A DNA stretch of 64,000 bases, taken from assembly GCF_000421165.1 (NCBI RefSeq), contig NZ_ATWI01000009.1, positions 372,001 through 436,000 on the forward strand, written 5' to 3'. The notes beneath the pieces are model-generated. The model saw only the letters and a program-made list of their open reading frames with translations, ran no database searches and was not told where the DNA came from. Both the position numbers and the translations under genes were made by a program. Every line of letters begins with the position of its first letter. The first letter of the stretch is position 1. Shown piece after piece: positions 56,342 to 64,000 of the stretch. The stretch comes from Marinobacter daepoensis DSM 16072 (lineage in GTDB: Bacteria; Pseudomonadota; Gammaproteobacteria; Pseudomonadales; Oleiphilaceae).

Positions 56342-59179
56342 TCAGATTTCAAACGCGTCGTTAACCAGTTTCTTCTGCTCTTCAATGTGAACAGACATGT
56401 GTCCACAAGCGGGAGCAGCAGAAGCCTCACGACCGGCATACTGAAGATATAATTTCGGGTTCAGGCGAAGCAGGGCATTGCGCATATGATGCTGACTGCA
56501 ATACCAGGCCCCCTGGTTCATCGGCTCTTCCTGACACCAGACAACATGTTTGAGCTTGGGATACTGACTCAGCAGCTCATCCAGGTCATCGGCTGGGAAC
56601 GGATACAATTGTTCAATACGCACAATCGCAACATCTTCCCGCTCGTCTGCCTTTTTCTTTTCCAGAAGATCATAGTAGACCTTGCCGCTACACATGATCA
56701 GGCGAGTCACTTTCTTCGGATCAGAAGGCTCTTTCTCAGGCAGAATTGTCTGGAAAGTTCCCGTAGTCAGGTCATCGAGACCGGAAATAGCTTCTTTATG
56801 CCGCAACAGACTCTTCGGCGTGATTGCCACCAAAGGTTTGCGCAGCGGCCGCTTCACCTGGCGACGCAGCATGTGGAAGACCTGCGACGGCGTGGTCGGG
56901 ACACAGACCTGAATGTTCTGTTCCGCACACAGCTGAAGGAAACGCTCAAGGCGGGCGGAACTGTGTTCCGGCCCCTGCCCCTCATACCCATGTGGCAGCA
57001 ACAGGGTCAGGCCACAGAGACGGCCCCATTTGTGCTCGCCGCTGGTGAGGAACTGGTCAATGACCACCTGCGCACCGTTGGCAAAATCGCCAAACTGAGC
57101 TTCCCAGACGATCAATGCATCAGGAGTGGTTGTGGAGTAACCATATTCAAAGGCCATGACGGCCTCTTCTGAGAGCAAAGAGTCGTAGATCTCAAACGTC
57201 GGCTGTTCGTCTTTCAGGTTCTGCAGGGAAATATGAGTGGAACCATCTTTCTGATTGTGCAGTACCGCATGACGATGCGAGAACGTACCACGCCCAACAT
57301 CCTGACCGGTCAGACGGATCGGGTGCCCCTCATTGAGCAGAGTTGCATACGCCATCATCTCGCCATAGCCCCAGTTCAGAGCCAAAGCGCCCGCCGTCAT
57401 TTTTTCACGGTCATTCACAATCTTCGAAACCTGGCGCTGAACGCTGAACCCTTCCGGAACTTCCGTCAGCTTCTTGCCCAGCCGCTGCACTGTCCGCAGA
57501 GCGACGCTGGTCTTGCACTTGGCCGTCCACTCATGACCAAGGTACGGAGCCCAATCCACGTACAGTTCTTTGTTCGGTTCTTTGACCAGAGACTTGACCA
57601 CGTGATCCCCTTTGTCGAGGGCATCGCGATAGTCATTTTCCATCTGCTTGGCTTCTTCTTCGGTGATCACACCGGCGTCCACCAGCTGGTCCGCGTAGAT
57701 CCCGCGAGTCGTTTTAAGCTTGCGGATCTTGTCGTACATCAGCGGCTGAGTTGCCGCCGGCTCATCGGCTTCGTTATGGCCGCGACGACGGTAACAAACC
57801 AGATCTATAACGACGTCACGCTTGAATTCGTTGCGGTAGTCCATCGCCATCTGGGTGACAAACATAACCGCTTCCGGATCGTCTGCGTTAACGTGCAGAA
57901 TCGGGGCCTGAACCATCTTGGCCACATCGGTACAGTATTCGGTCGAGCGGGCATCTTCCTGCTTGCTTGTCGTGAAGCCAACCTGGTTGTTGATCACGAT
58001 GTGAATGGTGCCACCTACGCCAAAGCCCCGGGTCTGGGACATCTGGAAGGTTTCCATCACCACGCCCTGCCCCGCAAACGCGGCATCGCCGTGCATGACA
58101 ATCGGAACCACCTGACTGCCGTCTTTATCGCCACGACGATCCTGACGAGCACGAACCGAGCCCTCTACCACCGGAGACACAATTTCCAGGTGAGACGGGT
58201 TGAACGCCATGGCCAGGTGAACTTCGCCACCCGGGGTCATAACGTTGGATGAAAAGCCCTGGTGATACTTGACGTCACCAGAACCGGAATCTGCGAGCTT
58301 TTTACCCTCGAACTCATCAAACAGTTCTTTCGGGTTCTTGCCCAGGGTATTAACCAGAACGTTCAGGCGGCCACGGTGAGCCATACCAAGAACGATTTCT
58401 TTGGCTCCGTAAGAGCCTGCACGCTGAATCAGCTCGTCAAGACAGGGGATCAGGCTCTCACCCCCTTCAAGACCAAAGCGCTTCACGCCCGGGTAGCGGG
58501 AACCCAGGTATTTTTCCAGTCCTTCGGCCGCTGTCAGTCGCTCCAGAACATGCTTGCGCGTTTCCGCTTCATATTCCGGACGTGAACGAACGGGCTCCAT
58601 GCGCTGCTGGAACCACCGCTTGATGCGGGTATCCACAACGTGCATGTACTCTGCACCAATACTTTCGCAGTATGTCTGGCGCAATCCTTGAACGATATCA
58701 CCCAGCTTCATGCTCTCGGAACCGAAATTCAGAGAACCGGTCTGGAACTCCAGATCGAGATCAGATTCACCGAGTTCGTGAAATCTCGGATCGAGATCTT
58801 CCACCTGAGGTCGTTGCCAGACACCCAGCGGATCCAGCTTCGCTTCCTGATGACCACGGAAACGGAAAGCATTGATCAGCTGAAGAACACGAATCTGCTT
58901 CTTATCTGAATCAGACGTCGCACTTGCCGGCACGCCATTGGCCGCAAGAAAACGCTGATTCCGGGAGATGTGTTCAAACTGTTCGCGAATGGTGGAATGA
59001 ACAATGTCGCGACCATGATGGCCATCCACACTGGGGAGTTTATCAAAGTAACTCCGCCACTCTTCAGGAACTGCATTGGGGTCTGTCAGGTAGGTTTCAA
59101 AAAGCTGTTCAACATAGGCTAGATTTCCACCCTGCAAGTGGGAAGTCTGCCATAACTGCTCCATGATGCTTTCGTGCAT
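56342..59179 (-). CDS. sucA: 2-Oxoglutarate dehydrogenase E1
   Basis: A 945-residue thiamine-diphosphate enzyme that decarboxylates 2-oxoglutarate. Landmarks are the N-terminal binding segment NLAYVEQLFETYLTDPNAVP, LGMAHRGRLNVL near residue 270, HGDAAFAGQGVV, the ThDP motif in VVIDLVCYRRRGHNEADEP (in part) and EYGYSTTTPDALIVWEAQFGDF (in part). Length and domains are complete. It opens the sucA-sucB-lpd group, 315 bases after sdhB, and likely has its own promoter in that gap. Confidence 0.97.
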   Translation of the reverse strand: MHESIMEQLWQTSHLQGGNLAYVEQLFETYLTDPNAVPEEWRSYFDKLPSVDGHHGRDIVHSTIREQFEHISRNQRFLAANGVPASATSDSDKKQIRVLQLINAFRFRGHQEAKLDPLGVWQRPQVEDLDPRFHELGESDLDLEFQTGSLNFGSESMKLGDIVQGLRQTYCESIGAEYMHVVDTRIKRWFQQRMEPVRSRPEYEAETRKHVLERLTAAEGLEKYLGSRYPGVKRFGLEGGESLIPCLDELIQRAGSYGAKEIVLGMAHRGRLNVLVNTLGKNPKELFDEFEGKKLADSGSGDVKYHQGFSSNVMTPGGEVHLAMAFNPSHLEIVSPVVEGSVRARQDRRGDKDGSQVVPIVMHGDAAFAGQGVVMETFQMSQTRGFGVGGTIHIVINNQVGFTTSKQEDARSTEYCTDVAKMVQAPILHVNADDPEAVMFVTQMAMDYRNEFKRDVVIDLVCYRRRGHNEADEPAATQPLMYDKIRKLKTTRGIYADQLVDAGVITEEEAKQMENDYRDALDKGDHVVKSLVKEPNKELYVDWAPYLGHEWTAKCKTSVALRTVQRLGKKLTEVPEGFSVQRQVSKIVNDREKMTAGALALNWGYGEMMAYATLLNEGHPIRLTGQDVGRGTFSHRHAVLHNQKDGSTHISLQNLKDEQPTFEIYDSLLSEEAVMAFEYGYSTTTPDALIVWEAQFGDFANGAQVVIDQFLTSGEHKWGRLCGLTLLLPHGYEGQGPEHSSARLERFLQLCAEQNIQVCVPTTPSQVFHMLRRQVKRPLRKPLVAITPKSLLRHKEAISGLDDLTTGTFQTILPEKEPSDPKKVTRLIMCSGKVYYDLLEKKKADEREDVAIVRIEQLYPFPADDLDELLSQYPKLKHVVWCQEEPMNQGAWYCSQHHMRNALLRLNPKLYLQYAGREASAAPACGHMSVHIEEQKKLVNDAFEI

Positions 59180-59494
59180 TTTGAATAGCTCACCTTGGGC
59201 TGGTGCGGGGGAGCCAGTATGGTCGGCCAGGGGTAATTCTCAGTCAATACGGGTTATTACGGCATGACTTTGGCCACCACACCCGGCAAGGATGTTTTCC
59301 GTCCCCTGTGATTTTTATACTCAGCAACACTGCCCGGTGACTGGATAAGGAACCGGAGCAGCGCGCACAAGTTTGCACCCCGTTAAGACTTTTGACTATA
59401 AGCCTTTGGTTGAAGGCCCCGCGTATAGCGAGGCCTTCAAGGGTGCTGACCGGTGCCAGAACACCAGTATAGCTGTTACTGCAGGTTTTGCCGG
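59180..59494. other. Non-coding gap between sdhB and sucA
   Basis: A 315-base stretch with no convincing gene. It contains a GAAGGCC / GGCCTTC hairpin (59412-59438) 18 bases... within the first third after sdhB that could end or stabilise the sdh message, but it lacks a T-run. An AT-rich TATAAA on the minus strand about 130 bases before sucA may be part of a sucA promoter; I see no good -35 partner. Confidence 0.5.
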
Positions 59495-60199
59495 TCAGGT
59501 GGCTCGCTGCAGCAGCAGATTCCGGATATGACCAATCGCCTTTGTGGGGTTCAGGCCTTTCGGACAAACACTGACACAGTTCATGATGCCACGACAGCGG
59601 AATACGCTGAACGGGTCATCAAGATTGGCCAGACGCTCAGCCTGGGCAGTATCACGACTGTCTGCCAGGAACCGGTAGGCCTGAAGCAGACCTGACGGAC
59701 CGATAAACTTGTCAGGATTCCACCAGAACGACGGACAGGCCGTAGAACAGCAGGCGCAGAGAATGCACTCGTAAAGACCATCCAGCTTCTCACGATCTTC
59801 CGGAGACTGGAGACGCTCAATCGCAGGCGCAGGATTCTCGTTCACCAGATACGGCATGACTTTCTCGTACTGCTTGTAGAACAAGCCCATATCAACGACA
59901 AGGTCACGAATAACCGGCAGGCCCGGCAGTGGGCGCAGAACCAATTTATTGTTCTTGGCCACATCGGAAACCGGAGTGATGCACGCCAGCCCGTTTTTGC
60001 CGTTCATGTTCATGCCATCAGAGCCACAAACACCCTCGCGACAAGAGCGACGGTATGCAACAGTCGGATCCTTTTCCTTGGCCAGCGCCAGCACATCCAG
60101 AACCATAAGGTCCTTGCCTTCCGGCAGCTCAACCTCAACGTCCTGCATGTAAGGGGCGTTGTCAGTTTCCGGGTTATAACGGTACAGACTTACCAACAT
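59495..60199 (-). CDS. sdhB: Succinate dehydrogenase iron-sulfur subunit
   Basis: A 234-residue subunit passing electrons from FAD to quinone. The 2Fe-2S ligands are in CREGVCGSDGMNMNG and the following C; the 4Fe-4S motif is in CILCACCSTACPSFWWN; the 3Fe-4S site is in CRGIMNCVSVCPKGLNP. All cysteines are present. It follows sdhA by 15 bases as the last sdh gene. Confidence 0.98.
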   Translation of the reverse strand: MLVSLYRYNPETDNAPYMQDVEVELPEGKDLMVLDVLALAKEKDPTVAYRRSCREGVCGSDGMNMNGKNGLACITPVSDVAKNNKLVLRPLPGLPVIRDLVVDMGLFYKQYEKVMPYLVNENPAPAIERLQSPEDREKLDGLYECILCACCSTACPSFWWNPDKFIGPSGLLQAYRFLADSRDTAQAERLANLDDPFSVFRCRGIMNCVSVCPKGLNPTKAIGHIRNLLLQRAT

Positions 60200-60214
60200 T
60201 TTCAGGATACCCCC

Positions 60215-61987
60215 TTAGTAGGTCCGAATCTTCGGCTCAAAGGTCGGAACCGTTTTCGGTGCAAAGTTCACATCACGCTTGCCAACACGCTTGTCCAGCG
60301 GGAAGTACATGGAGTGCTTCAGCCAGTTCTCGTCGTCGCGCTCTGTAAAGTCGTTACGGGCATGAGCACCGCGACTTTCTTTACGCTCGATCGCAGAATG
60401 AGCTGTTGCGTAGGCAACCTCATACAGGTTATCCAGTTCAAGCGCTTCAATCCGGGCCGTGTTGAAAGCTTTGCTGGTATCGGTCAGCTTGGTTTTACGC
60501 ACACGCTCACCAATCTCTTCCAGCATCTTCAGGCCTTTTTCCATGCTCTCACCGTCACGGAATACACCGAAGTACAGCTGCATACAGCTCTGAAGATCTT
60601 TACGAACCTGCGCAACATCCTCACCTTCAGCCGCGCTATCCAGTCGCTCAAGGCGAGCCATTGCACGCTTGATGTCTTCGTCACTTGCGCCGTCAACCTC
60701 AAAGCCACCGCGCAGCTGTTCTTCGATGTGCAGACCGGCCGCACGACCAAAGACCACCAGATCCAGCAGAGAGTTCCCACCCAGACGATTAGCTCCGTGT
60801 ACGGATACACAGGCAGCCTCGCCACACGCAAACAGGCCGGGGATAGGCTTATCACTGCCATTTTCATCCTGGGTCAGCGCCTGACCACCAACGTTGGTCG
60901 GAATACCACCCATCATGTAGTGACAGGTCGGAACCACCGGCACCGGCTCTTTAACGGGATCGACGTGGGCAAACGTGCGGGACAGTTCGCAGATACCCGG
61001 CAAGCGCAGATTCAGAGTTTCTTCACCCAGATGATCCAGCTTCAGCAGCACGTGGTCCTTGTCGGGACCACAACCGCGACCTTCCAGAATCTCCAGAACC
61101 ATGGAGCGGGCCACAACATCACGACCAGCCAGATCCTTGGCGTTCGGAGCATAACGCTCCATGAAACGTTCGCCTTCGGAGTTGATCAGGTAACCACCCT
61201 CACCCCGGCAACCTTCGGTAACCAGAACACCGGCACCATGGATACCCGTTGGGTGGAATTGCCACATTTCCATATCCTGAACCGGGAAACCGGCCCGCAA
61301 CGCCATACCAATACCATCACCGGTATTGATCAGAGCGTTGGTTGTAGAGGAATAAATGCGACCCGCACCACCCGTTGCGAGAACAGTCGCCTTGGCCTTG
61401 ATGTAGCAGACCTCACCCGTCTCGATCTCGATCGCAACAACACCAACCACTTCTTCTTTGCTGTTCTTTACCAGATCAACGGCGTACCACTCATTGAGGA
61501 ACGAGGTGCCACCCTTAAGGTTTGCCTGATAAAGCGTGTGCAGCAGCGCGTGACCAGTACGGTCGGCAGCGGCACAGGTACGGGCAGCCTGACCACCCTT
61601 ACCATAGTCCTTGGACTGACCACCAAACGGACGCTGATAAATACGCCCCTGCTCGGTACGAGAGAACGGAAGCCCCATGTGCTCAAGCTCGAAAACCGCC
61701 TGAGGACCTACAGAACACATGTATTCAATTGCGTCCTGGTCGCCAATGTAGTCCGACCCCTTAACGGTGTCATACATGTGCCAGCGCCAGTCATCGTTGG
61801 GGTCTGCACTGGCAATTGCACAGGTGATACCACCCTGAGCAGAAACGGTATGCGAACGCGTCGGGAATACTTTCGTGATACACGCGGTGTTGAGACCTGA
61901 CTCAGTCAACTGCAGGGCAGCCCGCATACCGGCACCGCCACCACCGATAACAATCGCGTCGAAGGACATGGTTTTAATATTAGCCAT
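60215..61987 (-). CDS. sdhA: Succinate dehydrogenase flavoprotein subunit
   Basis: A 590-residue subunit oxidising succinate to fumarate. FAD-binding [17 protein letters not shown]; the flavin-linked histidine H46 in [11 protein letters not shown]; the catalytic-loop arginine region [21 protein letters not shown] (in part); and [21 protein letters not shown] (in part). Length is standard. Three bases separate it from sdhD. Confidence 0.98.
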   Translation of the reverse strand: MANIKTMSFDAIVIGGGGAGMRAALQLTESGLNTACITKVFPTRSHTVSAQGGITCAIASADPNDDWRWHMYDTVKGSDYIGDQDAIEYMCSVGPQAVFELEHMGLPFSRTEQGRIYQRPFGGQSKDYGKGGQAARTCAAADRTGHALLHTLYQANLKGGTSFLNEWYAVDLVKNSKEEVVGVVAIEIETGEVCYIKAKATVLATGGAGRIYSSTTNALINTGDGIGMALRAGFPVQDMEMWQFHPTGIHGAGVLVTEGCRGEGGYLINSEGERFMERYAPNAKDLAGRDVVARSMVLEILEGRGCGPDKDHVLLKLDHLGEETLNLRLPGICELSRTFAHVDPVKEPVPVVPTCHYMMGGIPTNVGGQALTQDENGSDKPIPGLFACGEAACVSVHGANRLGGNSLLDLVVFGRAAGLHIEEQLRGGFEVDGASDEDIKRAMARLERLDSAAEGEDVAQVRKDLQSCMQLYFGVFRDGESMEKGLKMLEEIGERVRKTKLTDTSKAFNTARIEALELDNLYEVAYATAHSAIERKESRGAHARNDFTERDDENWLKHSMYFPLDKRVGKRDVNFAPKTVPTFEPKIRTY

Positions 61988-61990
61988 CGA

Positions 61991-62338
61991 TCAAAGCCCC
62001 CAAAGAATCTGAATACCCCAGACTACATACACAAACATCACGAGCACACAGGCTGCCTGAAGCAGAAAACGCGGCATCGCAGATTTGATGTAGTCGGTAG
62101 AAACTGTCCACAAACCAACCCACGCGTGCCCGGCGATGGACAACAGCGCAAGCAGGCTGAAGATTTTAAACCACCCCTGCGCGAAGAGCGCTGACCAGGC
62201 CTGGTAATCAACCTCTGTGGTTACAAAGAAGCCCAGCAGAAACAACGTATACAGAGCCAATACGTAAGCGGTAACACGCTGGATGATCCAGTCCTGAATA
62301 CCGTTTCGACCAATGTTCGTTACACTGTTCATGCCCAT
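61991..62338 (-). CDS. sdhD: Succinate dehydrogenase membrane anchor subunit D
   Basis: A 115-residue inner-membrane protein with three helices (about residues 22-42, 55-75 and 90-112). RNGIQDWIIQRVTAYVLALY is the usual N-terminal SdhD segment, and a heme-ligand/quinone-site HAWVGLWTVSTDYIK follows. It overlaps sdhC by ten bases. An internal ATG two codons on (62332) is an alternative start. Confidence 0.95.
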   Translation of the reverse strand: MGMNSVTNIGRNGIQDWIIQRVTAYVLALYTLFLLGFFVTTEVDYQAWSALFAQGWFKIFSLLALLSIAGHAWVGLWTVSTDYIKSAMPRFLLQAACVLVMFVYVVWGIQILWGL

Positions 62339-62706
62339 ACCCAGACTCCTGCCAGAACGATGAGAACAACGGAGACCGCAATCGTGGCCTTCGCGGCGAG
62401 ACGCCCGCTTTCAAGCTCTTCGGCGATGCCGGCGTCCATCAGCAGGTGCTTGATACCTGCAACCAGGTGGTACAGCAGAGCAGACAGGATGCCCCAGATG
62501 ATCAGCTTCGCAAGGAAACTGTCCAGCAGCTCATTTACACGGTTGAAGCCATCTTCTCCGGACAGGGAGAGATCCAGACCGTACATCAGGAAAGCAACAC
62601 CAACGAAGATGATGATGCCGCTGATACGATGCAGGATCGAGGTAATGGCTGGCAGCGGAAAATGAAACTTGCCGAGATCGAGATTTACTGGTCGTTTGCT
62701 ATTCAC
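62329..62706 (-). CDS. sdhC: Succinate dehydrogenase cytochrome b556 subunit C
   Basis: A 125-residue membrane subunit with three helices. RPVNLDLGKFHFPLPAITSILHRISG (in part) is the SdhC signature with the quinone-site Ser and Arg; the heme histidine lies in LYHLVAGIKHLLMD. The start is a GTG at 62706. It opens sdhCDAB, 182 bases downstream of a strong sigma-70 promoter on the minus strand. Confidence 0.96.
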   Translation of the reverse strand: MNSKRPVNLDLGKFHFPLPAITSILHRISGIIIFVGVAFLMYGLDLSLSGEDGFNRVNELLDSFLAKLIIWGILSALLYHLVAGIKHLLMDAGIAEELESGRLAAKATIAVSVVLIVLAGVWVWA

Positions 62707-62887
62707 AGCGCTCTCACACTCTCTCTTGGTTCCGCGGGACCGCTAAGCGGTGGCGGATGGTTGGTATGTTGGGACCGGAGAATCGATACGATACCGATAA
62801 CCGATTGGTTCAGGAGGGAGAATGACTACCCGGTAGCTTGCTATACTCAAGCCTGCAAGCAGATGCATCCCCGATTCCGGGCTACGG

Positions 62888-62916
62888 ATTATAAGGAGAC
62901 ACCCCGGTAATTACAA
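62888..62916 (-). promoter_or_regulatory. Sigma-70 promoter for sdhCDAB
   Basis: On the minus strand, -35 TTGTAA (62911-62916), a 17-base spacer and a perfect -10 TATAAT (62888-62893). Transcription would start near 62881, leaving a leader of about 175 bases before the sdhC GTG. Confidence 0.7.
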
Positions 62917-63067
62917 ACTTGCAACAACGCCTCAAGCCTTGCCGAGTGTAGCCCCAACCCATCTATAAGGCTTATTGACAAAAACAATTTCACCCGCAGC
63001 GGCCTGATATTCCGGATATCCCTCATTTACACGCGGGAATAATTTTGCCGTTTTCAACACCCGTGCA

Positions 63068-63095
63068 TTGACAAAAGAAGCTGACGCCCTATATT
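63068..63095 (+). promoter_or_regulatory. Sigma-70 promoter for gltA
   Basis: A perfect -35 TTGACA (63068-63073), a 16-base spacer and -10 TATATT (63090-63095). Transcription would start near 63102, about 80 bases before the gltA ATG. Confidence 0.72.
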
Positions 63096-63182
63096 TTGCC
63101 GCCAGTTTTGCGATAATACGCGCTTTCTGGCGCATCTACACATGCAGAAAAGCTGTTATAGCTAATCAGACAGGAGAGCACC

Positions 63183-64000
63183 ATGACCGACAGGAAAGCC
63201 ACGCTCTCGGTGGGAGATAAGTCCATTGAGCTACCGGTTTACTCCGGCACCGTCGGCCCTGACGTTATCGACGTACGCGGCCTGGTACAGGAAGGCGTTT
63301 TCACCTACGACCCTGGGTTTGTATCCACCGCAGCCTGCGAATCAGCCATCACCTACATTGATGGCGCCAAAGGCGTATTGCTACATCGCGGTTACCCAAT
63401 CGACCAACTGGCGGAATACTCCGACTTCCTGGAAGTCTGCTACCTGCTTCTGAACGGCGAACTGCCAAGCGAAGAAGAAAATAAGCAGTTCCACGAGACC
63501 ATCAAAAACCACACCATGCTGCACGATCAGATGCGCAACTTCTTCAACGGCTTCCGCCGTGACGCGCATCCAATGGCCATCATGTGTGGTGTTGTAGGCG
63601 CCCTGTCTGCTTTCTACCACGACCAGATGGACGTCTCCGATCCCAAACAGCGCGAGATCACCGGCCACCGCCTGATCGCCAAGATGCCCACTATTGCGGC
63701 CTGGTGCTACAAATATTCCATGGGTCAGCCATTCATGTACCCGCGGAACGATCTGTCCTATGCCGAGAACTTCCTGCACATGATGTTCGGCACGCCCTGC
63801 GAGGAATACAAGCCGAACCCTGTTCTGGCCAACGCCATGGACAAGATTTTCATTCTGCACGCTGACCATGAGCAGAATGCGTCCACCTCCACGGTTCGCC
63901 TTGCGGGCTCCACCGGCGCCAACCCTTACGCTTGTATCGCCTCCGGCATTGCGGCTCTGTGGGGTCCGGCTCACGGCGGCGCGAACGAAGCCGTGCTCGA
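63183..64000 (+). CDS. gltA: Citrate synthase (partial, cut by window end)
   Basis: The first 272 residues of a type II citrate synthase, condensing oxaloacetate and acetyl-CoA. The start ATG follows AGGAGA by six bases. [20 protein letters not shown] (in part), [19 protein letters not shown] with the substrate-binding histidine, and [11 protein letters not shown] with the catalytic histidine are in place before the window cuts the gene. The C-terminal third, including the catalytic aspartate, lies outside. It is divergent from sdhC, as in many gammaproteobacteria. Confidence 0.97.
   Translation, partial: MTDRKATLSVGDKSIELPVYSGTVGPDVIDVRGLVQEGVFTYDPGFVSTAACESAITYIDGAKGVLLHRGYPIDQLAEYSDFLEVCYLLLNGELPSEEENKQFHETIKNHTMLHDQMRNFFNGFRRDAHPMAIMCGVVGALSAFYHDQMDVSDPKQREITGHRLIAKMPTIAAWCYKYSMGQPFMYPRNDLSYAENFLHMMFGTPCEEYKPNPVLANAMDKIFILHADHEQNASTSTVRLAGSTGANPYACIASGIAALWGPAHGGANEAVL

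Larger units (their letters stand above)
62707..63182. other. Divergent sdhC/gltA control region
   Basis: A 476-base gap with no supportable gene; a 67-codon open frame on the minus strand (62932-63135) spans the gltA promoter and looks spurious. It holds one good promoter for each direction. A GCTTGC / GCAAGC inverted repeat (62836-62860) sits in the sdh leader. No clear Fur, ArcA or CRP site was identified by eye. Confidence 0.6.

Noticed and set aside
57233-58252. A 339-codon open frame antisense to sucA
   Set aside because: Shadow of the sucA reading frame with no family similarity.
60314-61900. A 528-codon open frame antisense to sdhA
   Set aside because: Fully inside sdhA, which has all family motifs; the antisense translation is low-complexity Thr/Gln/His-rich.
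62932-63135. A 67-codon open frame in the sdhC-gltA gap, minus strand
   Set aside because: No ribosome site, covers the gltA promoter, and composition is not gene-like compared with its neighbours.

Overview
This is a 64-kb stretch of chromosome from a gammaproteobacterium. Gene content and order (gacA-uvrC-pgsA, gntR-smc-zipA-ligA, trpS-scpA-scpB-rluB, cheR-cheV/flgA-flgM-flgN, sdhCDAB-sucAB-lpd-sucCD opposite gltA) resemble Pseudomonas-type genomes. Moderately high GC, two outer-membrane porins, a solute-binding-protein-dependent tripartite carboxylate transporter and acyl-CoA catabolism fit a marine, flagellated heterotroph such as Marinobacter. The genus is an inference, not proven here. 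There is no rRNA, CRISPR array, transposase or phage gene; the one RNA gene I can support is tRNA-Ser(GGA).

Layout. 1-4.1 kb: a plus-strand signalling triad of von Willebrand A protein, PP2C phosphatase and Ser/Thr kinase, comparable to E. coli YegL/YegK/YegI. The kinase here has an extra membrane segment and a large propeller-like C-terminal part. 4.0-7.5 kb: pgsA, uvrC, gacA/uvrY and a UPF0270 gene on the minus strand. 7.6-12.3 kb: AzlCD amino-acid exporter, a DUF1330 protein, a two-cytochrome pair best read as TsdB-TsdA (thiosulfate dehydrogenase and its electron acceptor), acylphosphatase and an AEC carrier. 12.3-27.0 kb: an accessory catabolic region with a porin, TctCBA, an IclR regulator, a fused enoyl-CoA hydratase/3-hydroxyacyl-CoA dehydrogenase, a CaiB-type CoA-transferase, an acyl-CoA dehydrogenase, an unassigned polytopic carrier, a hotdog thioesterase, a divergent LysR regulator and a DcaP-like porin. 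Together they suggest uptake, CoA activation and beta-oxidation of a carboxylic or dicarboxylic acid.

27.1-32.5 kb: tRNA-Ser, an isochorismatase-fold hydrolase, then a flagellar/chemotaxis block (cheR, cheV, flgA, flgM behind a near-perfect sigma-28 promoter, flgN). Convergent to flgN is an unusual membrane protein carrying a textbook MshEN cyclic-di-GMP-binding motif without any ATPase. 32.7-38.7 kb: a periplasmic cyclophilin, MnmC, a CBS-pair protein and a 916-residue lipoprotein. 38.8-51.2 kb: replication, division and chromosome-organisation genes (ligA, zipA, smc, gntR, a diguanylate cyclase, rluB, scpB, scpA, trpS), so all three SMC-ScpAB condensin subunits lie within 8 kb. 51.4-64 kb: the TCA-cycle cluster (sucDC, lpd, sucBA, sdhBADC on the minus strand; gltA on plus, cut by the window end), with recognisable divergent promoters between sdhC and gltA.

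The most interesting candidates are the stand-alone MshEN protein beside flgMN, the enlarged YegI-type kinase triad, the TsdBA pair, and the TctCBA/CoA-ligand catabolic island with paired regulators and palindromic operator candidates.
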